From Misgurnus anguillicaudatus (lineage: Eukaryota; Chordata; Actinopteri; Cypriniformes; Cobitidae), in the NCBI RefSeq assembly GCF_027580225.2, contig NC_073358.2, positions 26,128,501 through 26,192,500 of the forward strand: DNA of 64,000 nucleotides. Reading direction: 5' to 3'. The position numbers were made by a program, and so were the translations under genes. Of this stretch, positions 1 through 12,170 are shown one piece after another. Position 1 is the stretch's first letter, and each line of letters opens with the position of its first letter. Below the pieces are notes generated by a model. The model made no database searches, was not told the origin of the DNA, and was given only the letters and a program-made list of their open reading frames with translations.

Positions 1-576
1 TCATTAGCGCGCTAGGCGTGGGTTAACAAAGTTGCAAATGAGGTAGAGGGACAAATCGGGATAATTGTAACACTTCCTAGGACAGTTACTATATGTCTCT
101 AGACAAAAATATATCAATAAATAATAATTCAAGTTTAAGACCCACAAAGTGCCTTTCTTTAATACGATGACATAAGTTACACAGAAACAGGAAGTTAGGA
201 CGGGACATATTGTTTGGCTCCTCCTTCTTGAAATTAGCCAGTAGCATTCAGTTTATCTCAGCTTGGATTCTACAAGACGAAGTGCAAGATGACGTCATAA
301 AAGTTGTTGATTCATATTGGCAGAAGTGAAAAACTGTCATGTAAGAAAAAAGGTACAAAACTGTACCTTTACTGCTGCTGGGGTGGTACCCTACGGTTCC
401 CATTTGTACCTTTACAGGTATACTAAATACAATGTTGTATCTTTATGTACATCAATCCAGCATTATACTGCGTCAATTGTACGATGTAGCCTACGCAGAG
501 ACGTGAACCCTACGCAGTAGCCTACGGCGTAGCTTGATGTACGCCTCTCTCACAATGTAACTATGCATCAATGCTA
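1..576. other. Intergenic, no gene; partial GGTACC-rich repeat
   Basis: No coding exon or RNA gene is recognisable. Bases 341-420 contain a GGTAC/GTACC-rich block with the phrase CTGGGGTGGTACC. The same phrase type recurs near 2870-2940 and 41800-41890, so this is a fragment of a dispersed DNA repeat. The 67-codon frame across it is a chance reading of that repeat. Confidence 0.5.
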
Positions 577-972
577 TAGACCCCTTCAAGGTTTGTAAAC
601 ATTGAATGACTATCGGGTGCGCGCGCAGCATGGGGTCAAACCGATCATTCCATTTAGGCTTTCTAGTTTAATTTAAATTTTGACTTACCTGAAATGAAGT
701 GAGCACTACAAACAAAAGCCTTTTTGATATTTGCATTGTCCCAGTCTGCACGTTTAATTGCTTGCAGCCACAGATGTATTTTTTTGTTTTTGAGATTCTG
801 CAGGAATCCCAAAAAACTTAACGGCAGACCTGGTGCGATTTTCACAGCTCACGACGCAAGTAGGCATTTTTGACGATACCGAATAATACGCAACTCAATC
901 TGCTGTAATGACTTTTCTGACCCCGACATGCGCAGTGGGATCCGCCTTTGACTTGAACTGTGAAGGGGTCTA
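577..972. mobile_element. Small TIR DNA transposon carrying a THAP exon
   Basis: The ends are inverted: TAGACCCCTTCA at 577 and its complement TGAAGGGGTCTA ending at 972. The 396-bp body holds a minus-strand exon encoding a THAP-type zinc finger (689-867) and no transposase. I could not find a clear target-site duplication. THAP domains are known in P-element-like and Kolobok transposases, so a deletion derivative of such an element, or an element that captured a THAP exon, are the two readings. Confidence 0.6.
689..867 (-). pseudogene. THAP zinc-finger exon, frameshifted
   Basis: Read on the minus strand, an ATG at 867-865 opens MPTCVVSCENR, which gives the first Cys pair of a C2CH THAP finger (C4, C8). 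It continues to FFGIPAES. The frame then shifts by one base in an A-rich run near 777-790. The next frame carries WLQAIKRADW and VCSAHF, supplying the conserved Trp and the C-x2-H pair. A GTAAGT splice donor follows directly at 688-683, so this looks like a genuine first coding exon. THAP fingers bind DNA and sit at the N terminus of P-like transposases. The frameshift means this copy cannot make the domain. It could also be a retained piece of a host THAP gene, but its position inside a TIR element argues against that. Confidence 0.6.
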
Positions 973-2868
973 TGCGGACTGCAAGCGCTGTGATTGTTCT
1001 GCTAGAACCCCTTCATCAAGTCAAAAAGTTCTGTGTTGCATTTCTTTGCATACATTTTCGCTTGCGACAGTCAAAACAATGATGGACCAAGTTGAGCTAT
1101 ATATAACAACTCAGGTTGCAACAAAAGTCTGTTTACCTCCATCACTGCTGATTCTTCTCCAAAAAGGTACACAATCCACTTCTTTTTTGGCTTTTTAACT
1201 CAAAATTGTAACATACCCGTGGACACTGCCTACTAGCGATCTGCATGTGTAACCCAACGCTGGGTTGAAAATAGCCAAACTGAGCAGCTTTATGGCATCT
1301 TGCTGGGGTCATTTTCACCATACTGATTGAGCCTAAATTGCATAAAATCATCAACCAGCCACAGACGTTTGCTGCCTATAAGCTCTATTCAATTTCCTCA
1401 TTTCTGCCTTTTGTACACCTAAGCACTGATCTGTGGTAGCAGGGTCATTAAGGAACAGATTTCTAAAGCCTGTATGTGACTCAAGGGCTTTCTCCTCTCT
1501 TCGTTCTGAAATGCTATGGTCCAGTAAACCGCAAAGCTCCCGAAAATGCATGCATGTCCAAAAGTTTCCAAAGGAGCAGATGAAGGTAGCCGGGGAGAGG
1601 ATCAGCTGGCCTGCGGTTTACATTTGCGTGCCAGACCGTGGGATTGGCTGCAGGGCTGGGAGGCCATCTTGACTGGCTGGCAGGCAAGAGGCTTGAACAG
1701 TTTGGTTGTGAAGAGCTGTGGAAAAAGAGGGAGAAAATGTGTGGGTGTTTATATGTGCAGATCTGCTGGACAGACGAGCTGTAAAAAGAGACAAAGCAAA
1801 TGTTTGCGTGTGTGTTCGACGACGCTTGAAATGCTAGAAATCAATTTGATATTCGCTCGAGTGCTTGTGTACATTATATGTACATTTATGCATTTGGCGG
1901 GCATTTCTATCCAAATCCACAACCATTGTTAGGGTTATGCTCTACTAGTGTATCATAATGCTGAGAATTTCTGATCAATAATCATTTACAAATCTCATTT
2001 TGTTTCTCATTATCATATATTTAAACCGTTTTTTAATAATATAAGCCCTGGTGAGAGAGAAAGTGTGTGTGTTGAGCTTGAGTCTCAGATGGTCAAGCAC
2101 TGCCGGAGGAGAGATTGTCAGTCTGTGGACTAAAGCAGCTTGCCAGAATAGCAAGTGCAAGCTTTAGGCTGTAAGTGGGGACATGGCTTGGGCGAAATGT
2201 TAAACCAAGGTCCTTTGTGTTATTGCTGACACTGAATTTCATCCCTCCCCCTGTAGGCACAAGCTATGATTGGTAAAACATGGTTCAAACATCCCCGCAA
2301 TATGTAGCCCAGACAGTGAAGAAAGAGTCATTACATTAATCCATATAAAAGACATTTGTAATGTATGACCTTCTGTGTATGTAAACATTTATTTTTAACA
2401 ACTGTTTAAACAGATGTCTTTATGTGAGTGTAATTTCAAACCTTAAATTTGCTATAAAAATGACATATTTGGATGAGCCACATCTAACCCACAACCTCAA
2501 ATAACCCCAGTTGACAATAACCATTTATGTCAGAATAAAGAAAATACATCTTTCTTGGTGTAAAAGTATTTATTTTATGATTTACTGAAAATACACTATT
2601 TAAATACACTATTCAATTCATATGTGATCTGTATGTTTATATATAATTTCCTGGGGCTAGCTGTCAAAAGAGTATGTCACAAGTGCTTCATTACATAACT
2701 TAATACAACACAAATGTCTTTTTTCCAACAGTGGTGAGTTGATTCAAAACACCTCCCTCAAATTATAATATTAATAACATGTGAACTTTATTTAAAAAAA
2801 AATTTGCTATAGCTGTTGGCTAAATAATCCAGTTAAACTGTATGGGGTATAGATTAAGACTGTAGGCT
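973..2868. other. Intergenic, no gene; SINE tail remnant
   Basis: No exon with supporting splice sites or familiar protein was seen. About 1880-1918 reads, on the minus strand, as the 3' tail of a fish tRNA-derived SINE (GGATAGAAATGCCCGCC-AAATGCATAAATG type). The longest frame (128 codons at 1546-1932) runs into this tail and has no recognisable domain. Confidence 0.4.
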
Positions 2869-2940
2869 ACACTCTCAGAAAAAAGGTACAAGAAGGTACA
2901 AAAGTTGTCACTGGGGTGGTACCTTTTCAAAAAGTTGTTA
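2869..2940. repeat. Terminal piece of a GGTACC-rich DNA repeat
   Basis: The block starts ACACTCTCAGAAAAAAGGTAC and includes CACTGGGGTGGTACC. It matches the pieces at 341-420 and 41800-41890. It appears to be one end of a dispersed non-autonomous DNA transposon; the partner end is not visible. Confidence 0.5.
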
Positions 2941-3186
2941 AATTTTTATGTAAATTGACTTTCAGCATTAAATATACTTTAAGTAATATTCACTGTATGA
3001 CAGCAAGTCCTGGTCTGGCTTTGGGTAGGGACACACCAAACCTTCGCCAACAAAGTAGTGCAGAATGTGAGATCGGCCTATGTGCTGACTGCGTCTGGTC
3101 CAAAGTTTCCCTGACACACAAAACAGATGGTGGTGGGCAAATAGCATGTCCGTTGTGTGCCTACATGAGATGAGATAACTTCCACA

Positions 3187-3200
3187 CCAGCAGGTGGCAG
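3187..3200 (+). promoter_or_regulatory. Candidate CTCF core motif
   Basis: CCAGCAGGTGGCAG matches the vertebrate CTCF core CCASYAGRKGGCRS at all 14 positions. It lies just upstream of a hAT-type MITE. Sequence alone cannot show that it is bound. Confidence 0.4.
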
Positions 3201-3439
3201 TAGCTTGTGTTCATTATTTAAAACGGGATACCGGAAGAGCTAGTGACTCCTAAGAAACAAAACATACACAAAGCAGCGATCGCTTTCCAGTTTCACACAA
3301 ATCTCGCTCAGCACAGATGAATTTGTGATGTTTTTGTAATATCTTATGAGCCATATCTTTATAAAATATTTACGTGTTACATTGAGAGAAAGATAAAATA
3401 AGCATTCTGGGGGTTCTCTCTTGCTTTGTGACTTTTTGT

Positions 3440-3717
3440 AGGGTGACCATACGCGCCATTCTTCCCGGAAGCGTCCTGGCCAGGATTTCGGGTTCGTCTT
3501 CCGGAAGTCATATATAACAACCCCATACCTCATAGAGGATTATTATTATTATTACAGAAAAGCAACCGTTACATTTTAAGTTAAGAATGAAACTACGATT
3601 GTATGTCTTATGTTTTTAACTGAATGGCATATGCGGTCAACAAATACAACTTCCGGAAGACGCACCGAAATCCTGGCCAGGACGTGTCCGGGAAGAATGG
3701 CACGTATGGTCACCCTA
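3440..3717. mobile_element. hAT-type MITE with 8-bp TSD
   Basis: The ends are long inverted repeats of about 75 bp beginning AGGGTGACCATACG and finishing CGTATGGTCACCCTA. CTTTTTGT flanks the element on both sides (3432-3439 and 3718-3725), giving an 8-bp target-site duplication, the hallmark of hAT transposition. The body has an ATT microsatellite and no transposase. Two frames of about 100 codons that run across the arms are repeat readings. Confidence 0.8.
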
Positions 3718-3725
3718 CTTTTTGT

Positions 3726-5140
3726 TTTTCTATTTGTGCACAACTAATTAGAATGATCCAACTCCCAGACGAGCACCACCGCCGATTTGACACATTCAAT
3801 CGGCCAAAAGATAATACGAGACGAAAGTATCAAAGCAATTTTCTTAGAGCCCTGACTACATTTGCATTCCAAACTATGAGCCTTTTTAACACACAACCCT
3901 TGACAGAGCTGACAAATATGGCGTGATTCCGTCATTGTTTCCCGCGGGTAGGTCCGAAAAGCTGTTCCCTTTCAGTCGGTCATGACATGACTTCTCCATT
4001 ACCTTCCTCCAGGGAACGAGATTTAGATCCGTAACCGAGATGTTTTCAACCATGTTAAGTAAATTCCTATTTTTTTTCTAATAACAGTGTTTCTTGTTTT
4101 ATGTGTTACTGTGCTGATCAATTTACAGGTTATTTAGTGCTGTAACAAATCCTGAAGTTTCACTTTTTAATAGGGTTTAAATGTCGACAGTTCCTTTTGG
4201 GACAAAGTAACACTTGTTACTTTTGTCCTGCTGCTGATACTGTTGCATTATATTAACCCTCAAATGTTCCTCGTTTTCTGTTTACACTTCTGGCCCTTGG
4301 GGTTCATACGACCCCAAAATTGAAGGCATAATTGTAAGAAAAATCTAGATTTTCAATAATTCAAATAATATATATATTTTTTTACTTCTCATCTATACAA
4401 TAAAGCTGTGTTTTGAGAGATTTTAAATACTTTTTTACCTGTTTACCACTAAATTCGGGGTCGAGGACGAGACCGGGAGAGAAAAGCAGAATTCTATTAG
4501 CATATGGGCCGTTCGCATGTAATGCAAGTGTCATACAGTATTGTGGTTTAAAATCCGCTCGGTTCCAAACAGGCTACCTATTGCGGCAATAGTATATTAC
4601 CCATATGAGGTACGTGAGTGCTTTGTTCTAGAGAAACTAACTAGTGCGGGATAAGTACATTTACTAGACAGTTTTGTGATTGCAATATCAGTTTTGGCCA
4701 AATTCTACATACTGTTCCTTTAACATTATCTATGTATCCTTTAACTATATTGTATTTGACTGGACATTGGTCTTTGGTCTTTTGTCTAATGTCAATTTTA
4801 GCCATTTATGGAAAAAAAGCTGCTTTCACTGCTATGGTGATTGTTCTGCTTGCCCTTGTGGAAGCGATGCAGACTGAGGACCTACTAGCTGCTGGGGCCC
4901 AAGATGTTTTCAAATCTCCTCTGTTCATGTCTTGCTGAGGCTGGCCATCTGTTTTTTCATCTCCTGGTGAAAGTCTGTATGATTTCTCTCCCTCCTTCTC
5001 TCTCTCTCTCTCTCTTTGTATTTCGTCACTCTCTCTTTTCGGTGTAAGCACACAGCATCTTGTTGTTGTTGTTGTTTTCAAAAGCTGACAAACCTCTTCT
5101 GTGATTATATAGAAATGTACAGAAAAAATATAGTTGTTTT
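3726..5140. other. Intergenic, no gene; CT microsatellite
   Basis: No gene is recognised. A CT repeat lies at about 4997-5016 and a GTT repeat at about 5063-5077. The block at about 4255-4330 (AACCCTCAAATGTTCC, GGGGTTCATACGACCCC) resembles a dispersed fish repeat, but its borders are not clear. Confidence 0.35.
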
Positions 5141-5581
5141 TTAAAGGGGACATTTAACAAGACTTTTTTAAGATGTCAAATAAATCTTTGTTGTCCCCAG
5201 AGTACATTTGTGAAGTTTTAGCTCAACATATCATATAGATAATTTATTATAGCATGTTTAAATTGTCACTTTGTAGGTGTGAGCAAAAATGTGCAGTTTT
5301 GGGTGTGTCCTTTAACATGCAAATGAGCTGATCTCTGCACAAAATGACAGCGGTGTGGTTGGATAGTGCAGATTAAGCGTCGTTATTGCCCTCTTCTGAC
5401 ATCACAAGGGATCCAAATTTCAATTCGCTATTTTTTCACATGCTTGCAGAGAATGGTTTACCAAAACTAAGTTACTGGGTTGATCTTATTCAGATTTTTT
5501 TAGGTTGATAAAAGCACTGGGGACCCAATTATAGCACTTAAACATGGAAAAAGTCTGATTTTCATGGTATGTCCCCTTTAA
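5141..5581. mobile_element. TTAA-flanked MITE (AGGGGACAT ends)
   Basis: TTAA at 5141-5144 is followed by AGGGGACAT. The right end is ATGTCCCCT followed by TTAA at 5578-5581. Inverted termini plus TTAA target sites fit a non-autonomous piggyBac- or Kolobok-type element. No coding sequence lies inside. Confidence 0.7.
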
Positions 5582-6394
5582 GAGGTGATTGCAACAATGT
5601 GCACTACAACTATTACTTAAATATTTTTGCCACTTTCTTTCTTTGTTCATTTGCTTGAAAGTAGGTTCTAATTTGAATAAATGCTCATAACTTTCTTTTA
5701 AAACCGTTTACATAGTCTCTTGGTTTCCCTTCCACTAATAAATCAGCATATACTAGTTTTCTGATGAACCTGAGAACATTATGGGCTTGTCACCCCTCAC
5801 AAAACCCCTTTTTCCACATGAGAAGATTAAGTATCGAGGGTTGTCCACTTGAAATGTCCGACCTGGAAAGTCAATTAATTACTATTTGAATTAATCAGGA
5901 CATTAAAAAGCAAAAGCAGGGTCACAGTCAGGTGCTTCTTTCAGTAAATGTGCTGATTCCAATACTAATACATGAAAGGGTGACTTCAGCCATAGATCAA
6001 GGTAATTGCTGTATTAGGCAGCAAATTGGAGCTAGAATAACCAGATGCAGAGGAGATGGCCATATCCCACTTCTGTGATGGTTATTCGAAGTTCAAGGAG
6101 AGTTCAAGCATAGAGGCGATAATCACAGAGGGTCAAGTGCATTGAGACAGTCTGCGTTCTAGAGAAATTATCTTCTGCAAATACACAATTTTCCATTGGG
6201 ATTCATTTTCTTTTCGCTTATGGCAGTTCATACCTCATTTGATTTTCCATAAGTCTTTATTTTCCCCTCCCTATTACAGAAGGTTCTTGGCAGCATAGGT
6301 TCCAAGAAAATGTGTTTACGTTTCAGCCAGTTACAGTCTTCTGAGCAAGTGTATCATCTCATCTTATAAAAGAGGCATATACATCACATCATCC
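5582..6394. other. Intergenic; possible conserved noncoding stretch
   Basis: Roughly 5820-6110 lacks repeat signatures and is rich in homeobox-like AATTAATTA and balanced-composition words, which is what fish conserved noncoding elements often look like. This is an impression of composition only; conservation cannot be seen from one genome. Confidence 0.2.
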
Positions 6395-7310
6395 TTAAAG
6401 GAATATTCCATTTTCTTAAAAGAAAAATCCAGATAATTTACTTACCACCATGTCATCCAAAATGTTGATGTCTTCATTGTTCAGTTGAGAAGAAATTATG
6501 TTTTTTGAGGAAAACATTGCAGGATTTTTCTCATTTTGATGGACTTTGATAGACACCAACAATTAACACTTAACACGTGGCAGTTTTTTTCGACGGAGCT
6601 TCAAAGGACTGTAAACGGTCCCAAACGAGGCATAAGGGTCTTATCTACCGAAACGATTGTCATTTTTGACAAGAAAAATAACAAATATACACTTTTAAAG
6701 CACAATTTCTTGTCTAAATCCGGTCCAGCGCGACCTAATGTAAATGCGTAGTGACGTAGGGAGGTCACGTGTTACATATATAAAACGCACATTTGCGGAC
6801 CATTGTATTCAATAAACTGACACAAAGACATTAATTAGTATCAGTTGACATACAACAACGTAGGAACGGTTCTCTTTCTCAACACTTGTAAACACTGGGG
6901 CGGAGTTTCGCGTTCGTCCTCTGTGACCTCTCAACGTCATGACGTATTGCGTGGGGTCACGTTGGCGCGTCACGACCGGATTTAAACGAGAAGTTGTGCT
7001 TTAAAAGTGTATAATTGTTATTTTTCTTGTCAAAAATGACAATCGTTTTGCTAGATAAGACCCTTATGCCTCGTTTGGGATCATTTAGAGTCCTTTGAAA
7101 CTCCGTTGAAAAAAACTGTTAAGTGTTGAGTTAAGTATTAAATGTTGGGCTCTATTAAAGTCCATTAAAATGAGAAAAATCCTGCAATGTTTTCCTCAAA
7201 AAACATAATTTCTTCTCGACTGAACAAAGAAAGACATCAACATTTTGGATGACATGGTGGTGAGTAAATTATCTGGATTTTTCTTTTAAGAGAATGGAAT
7301 ATTCCTTTAA
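6395..7310. mobile_element. Long-TIR fold-back element, TTAA ends
   Basis: The left arm begins TTAAAGGAATATTCCATT and the right arm ends with the complement, AATGGAATATTCCTTTAA. The arms pair over several hundred bases, with a short unique centre around 6730-6960. TTAA occurs at both outer ends, as for piggyBac/Kolobok-type insertions. A second copy begins at 63544 and runs off the window. The 71-codon frame in the left arm is repeat sequence. Confidence 0.75.
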
Positions 7311-8266
7311 ACATTAAAGCACATGTAGATTCTCTTAAATTATATGTATTACCTGCTGCTGGATTAGATTTTTAAATATGGTCAAATTACAATTATATAT
7401 TTTATGAAATTATCGTAGAAATGAAACCAGTGTTTTTGTTTGTTTGTTTGTTTGTTTTGGGTTTTCACTGTAATCTTAAATTTGTTATAATTGTTTGTCT
7501 TAAAATCTTGCCTGGTATTTGTTTAGATATGAATTGCCTTTTATGTCCAGGGATAAAATAAATGCCTTTCATTTATCACATTACACAATTCAATAAAAAG
7601 AGATCATGCAATATTTCCTCACAGTACTGTCCCAAACCAGAAACTCTGAGTAGGAACTTGGCATTTTGACACATACAGACTCACCAGATCTCATTTCAGA
7701 TCTATTCAGAGCAAGTCAAGCTTAACAAAAGCCACTTGGAGGAGGTGGCCTGCTGTGAGGTGCAGCTAAAAACAATCAACCTCACCACATTATCCCACAT
7801 CAGCATGACCTTCAGACTCTTTCTAATTAAAGTGATACAGCATCTCATAGGCCACTGCACACATCTAATGACCTGTGTGACACACGCTAGACCCGCTTGG
7901 CATTCCCTATTTTAACAATCTTAGTTTATCTCATTTAAGTATTGGCTAAAGGTATATCTTTGTCCAGTTACCCATGCAGTTCCTGTAAAAATGGTCAATT
8001 TTGGTGGCCTATGACTTTTCAAATGTACAGTATATGAGGCACAGTACATGAGGCATTTTTATGAGAATTTAACACAGTTACCAACATTTTAATGAGGAAC
8101 AATTATCAACCAATTATTTTGGGGATTTGGACCGTTGGAAATACATTTATCAAAAACCAACATTTTTCTGGATCAAACTACTGAATGATGACATGATTTA
8201 GGAATATGGATCCTTAGTGTTTTATTTTTGAATTTGTCATTTAAATTTTATTTATTTATTGTCCAT
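7311..8266. other. Intergenic, no gene; GTTT microsatellite
   Basis: A (GTTT)n tract lies at about 7432-7456. The rest, including a more GC-balanced stretch at about 7620-7920, shows no gene or repeat ends that I recognise. Confidence 0.4.
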
Positions 8267-9612
8267 TTAAAGGTGCATTTTGTAAGATTTTGCAGTAAAA
8301 TGTCCAAAAACCACTAGGCCAGTGTTATATATTTTGTCCAACTGATTACTATCAATATCTGTAATGTTTTCAACTACTTGTAAATCGTGAGAAAATCTCC
8401 ATTCAAAACATTGACACGGGGCAGTGCAGTCTCCTGTCAATGACGTTAATATGTGACCCTTTGTCACCGCCTTTACTGACGTAAAAACCACATGACAACA
8501 GTGGTCAAGTTCTAAAAAATAAAATGGTGGCCAAGGAAGCAACTGGAGCACAAATTTAGTGTAAATGAAGGTATATTTTCACTTTTTACACATTTTAATT
8601 GCAATTCTAGCGAGAAATTAGTATTGTAGTTTTCAAATATGTGATTAGTTATCACAAAGGCGCTTTCTGTATATATTTCAAACACGCTGCTTTTGAAGTG
8701 CGTCCGAAAGCCTTTCTCTGAGCTGCCTTCATGCCTCCGAAATAATTTCCTCATGAGGCAGCAAGGCAACAAGTCCTCACTGCCTTGAGTTTTCGGACGC
8801 ACCCAGTGTTGTGGACAAATGCGAAACTATGCGTTAGTGCCTGTCGGGCTACGCGCTTGCTTATGGACTTATGGATTACTGTTAACCATCTGCCGCTGGT
8901 TGTGTCAGCAAAGACAGCTCCCGTAAGCGTACGGGCCAACCAAACGACCCAAGAAGAGTTTGGAACAAAACGAGAGAAAGAATGAAGATCAATTTGGTGT
9001 TGCATTATCTGGATGGAGGAGAGCTTCACGACAACATTTAACTAGACCGAGATTCTGTTCCTGCTTGTGTTTTACGCGATGGGTGAGTTGTTTTGATTCG
9101 TTACCCTTTATAAAACGTATGCTATTAAATTGATATTAGTGTATAGACTGTAATTAGCGCGTCTTCCCGCGGACGATATGCACATCAAGAAGTATTGTAC
9201 AGCAATATAAATGGTCATTTTAAGACACTTCACAATAAGATTTGTACTGTCAATACACTATGTGAAAAATCATTGTAGATTGTAAGTTGAAAACTTAATT
9301 CTGTGCTGTGTTAACCATCAAATTTGGACTAATACTGTAACATCTATGACTAACAATTTTGTTTTGAACATCACATATAATCTTACATAATGAAATAAAC
9401 GATGTCATCAAACGCAACATTTATAAGAATTGATTACCTTATCCGTCAACGTGATTTCTCATTCGCGTCTGATTGATGGCCATCAGCGGTTGAGTTAAAG
9501 ACTACAAATCCCATAATTCCACGCTGCTTCAGAGCGTCATTAACCAACGTCATTGTTATTGATTTGATCTGGCACTATCTAGCGGCGCAGATAATACAAA
9601 TTGCATCTTTAA
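8267..9612. mobile_element. TTAA-flanked DNA element with decayed coding fragment
   Basis: TTAA then AGGTGCATTTTGTA begins the element, and TACAAATTGCATCT then TTAA (9609-9612) ends it. The termini are imperfect inverted repeats. Around 8985-9080 on the plus strand, broken frames contain GVALSGWR and then LHDN/LDRDSVPACVLRDG ahead of a GTGAGT donor. These look like a decayed exon of the type often carried by repetitive fish elements. The frame is disrupted and no intact product is possible. Confidence 0.55.
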
Positions 9613-9701
9613 AATATCATATGCAAATTTTTTAGAGCAAAAAAAAAATTATGTAATAAAACAGTTCCTGGTTTTAAACTATTGCCATGGTAAAAACATT
9701 T

Positions 9702-11561
9702 GGTAACACTTTATTTTACGACCCGCAAAGTACCGCGTAATTAAACCGAATTTACAGCGTACCTATTTGTAACAACAGGGTACCTCTACAGTACGTACTT
9801 GTAGGTATAAGGGAATAATATTTTAAGTTTGGGGTAATAAGGGGGTAAGAATATAAAGAATTATAAATTATTTATACTCTAAGTATTTTATAACAACAGG
9901 GTACCTATTGTAATATTACGTGGTATGTATGACTTAGTCAAGTCTATGGGGAAATTATGTTTAATTTTTTATTTTATTTTATTGTGAATTTTTCATATTG
10001 ACTACTGAATGTATACAGTCGATGTCTACGAGCCACATCTGCAATCACTTTTATTTTAGTAGCCTATATTACTTGCTTTTAATAACAAAAGTCCAGCTGA
10101 TTTAATGTGGTTATCTTTTTTTAAGGTAAGTACAATAAAAATAGCAACTTATTTCCTATTTACCAGGAAACTCTTACATTTGCGGACATATTTGAAGTGG
10201 TGCTTTGCAATTTATTTATTTTTATTTCAAATGACACAATAATGACCACAAAGCAGTACGCTATTTGTTTATTTTTAATAGGTGTTATCATTGGTAGAAA
10301 TAAAACTTTGCAACATGTATAAACACAAGTATTTTAGCCAAATATAATTTATGCAATGACAAACCAGAATGAAACAACGGCAGATATCAGCTCCCGCTAA
10401 AGCAAAAGACGACTACATGCATAGGCTGCAGGTAGAGCGCGCGGCCGTCTGCAGGAGGTTTGCTGGAACGCGATCCTGAGGTGAAATTTCTTTAAGAGGT
10501 TTTAAAAACGTTCTACACTGTGGAGTACGGCTGCGAGTGTGAGCAGGATCCGCATGCTGGATAAGGTGACTGGTTTTGTTAATACATGACTAAAGCATTT
10601 CAAACAATGTTTTTTCATGAAAGTTGCCAGCTAACGGTAGCATCAGGTTAGCTAGTACATAAATTAGCCTAAAGTTATTAACTGGCTCAGAAAACTCTGT
10701 TTCTGTCAAGGGACAGTGAAGAAACATTTACTGAAGGCTTTCATTTATGTTTTTTATATGTAGGTCTAATGCAGAACAGCATTTATGAGACGACATCAAC
10801 TCATCATCCGAGTGGGCAAGAACACCAACAGAGGAAGCCAGCCGCAAAAACAACGAAAAATTGTCATGACTTATTTCAAATAAAAGTTATGTGATAATAA
10901 AAATTAAGTGTTAAGTGTTGGCTTAATTATAGTGTTTTAAATATGTTTTGAAATACGTTGTTTTAAAATAAAAATAACAATATTCTGTATGTTTATGGTA
11001 TTTACCCTATAACATTTATAACAAGAGGTGAACAAAGCACCACTTTAGTTTACAGCCCGCAAATATGAGAGTTACATGGTACATACACAGAACAATCGGG
11101 GAATAAGCCCCACTTTAATTTACAGCCCGCAAATATAAGAGTTACCTGGTAACTCATGTATACATATACAGATCAAAGAGGTACAAGTTGCTATTATTTT
11201 TTATTGTGTGTTATAATTTATTTGCCGACGTGGCTTGTAGACATCAACTGTAGGCTATACAATACACTTCATCAGGTAAGTAGCATATATGAAAAAAAAA
11301 AACATATTACGCATAGACCATATTACCCATAGACCTAAGTCATACATACCACTTAATATTACAATAGGTACCCTGTAGTTATGAAATACTTAGAGAATAA
11401 TTTTCCATATATTCTTACCCCCTTATTACCCCAAACTTAAAATATTATTCCCTTATAACTACAAGTACGTACTGTAAAGGTACTCTGTTGTTACAAATAG
11501 GTACGCTGTAAATTCGGTTTAATTACGCGGTACTTTGCGGGTCAAAAAATAAAGTGTTACC
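9702..11561. mobile_element. 1.86-kb long-TIR fold-back with 8-bp TSD
   Basis: The element starts GGTAACACTTTATTTTACG and ends AAATAAAGTGTTACC. The arms stay complementary for about 250 bp. AAACATTT flanks both sides (9694-9701 and 11562-11569), an 8-bp duplication. The unique centre (about 10380-10910) is GC-richer than the arms. It contains a possible donor (ATAAG/GTGACT near 10566), an acceptor (TATGTAG near 10763) and AATAAA near 10880, so it may be a captured transcript fragment. No long frame is open. The 214-bp element at 35686-35899 has the same termini. Confidence 0.75.
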
Positions 11562-11639
11562 AAACATTTTTTATAATGTATAATTAAATATAATGTGAAT
11601 TTTGACCATCTGAGGTTGACAATCAATAGTTTCTGAAGG

Positions 11640-12170
11640 TTAAAGGCGGGTGCATGATCTCTGAAAGCCAATGTTGACATTTGAAATCACCTAAACAAAC
11701 ATGCCCCTACCCCAATAGAATCTGGAGCTTCTTTTGATAGGCCCGCCCCACAGATACCAGTGATGCCCGGGTTGATGAGCGGGTGCCTGCAGTCACTCGA
11801 GGTTACCCGTGGTTATGAGTCCTCCAAAAATATTTTGAATGCTATTCGGGTCGCGGTCTGTCGGGTCTTTTGAAATAAAGATGCCAATTAACTATTTTAA
11901 ACAATTACTACTAAAAAAATGCGGGCCAGGGAGCGGGTCGGGTACAATATTTATTTTAATTTTTTTTGCTTTCCGAGTTGCGGGCCGGTTAGTTGAAAAC
12001 ATCGGTCGGGTGTGGGGTGTTTTTACATTGACCCGCGCATCACTCACAGGTACGCAACCCAGGCAACGATGTCGGTTACTAGACACGCCCCTTACTGCTG
12101 ATTGGCTACAAGTGTGTTTTGATACTCTGCCCCACTCCCTTTTTTCAAAAATCATGCACCCTGCTTTTAA
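11640..12170. mobile_element. TTAA element interrupted by a hAT MITE
   Basis: TTAAAGGCGGGTGCATGAT at the left and ATCATGCACCCTGCTTTTAA at the right form imperfect inverted ends, with TTAA at both borders (11640-11643, 12167-12170). A second element at 11757-12044 is inserted inside. The frames of 132 and 87 codons here span the two repeats and are not genes. Confidence 0.65.
11757..12044. mobile_element. hAT-type MITE nested in a TTAA element
   Basis: The ends are CCAGTGATGCCCGGGTT and GACCCGCGCATCACT. The flanks CACAGATA (11749-11756) and CACAGGTA (12045-12052) match at 7 of 8 positions, consistent with an aged 8-bp hAT target duplication. It interrupts the element at 11640-12170 and is therefore younger than it. 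Confidence 0.6.
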
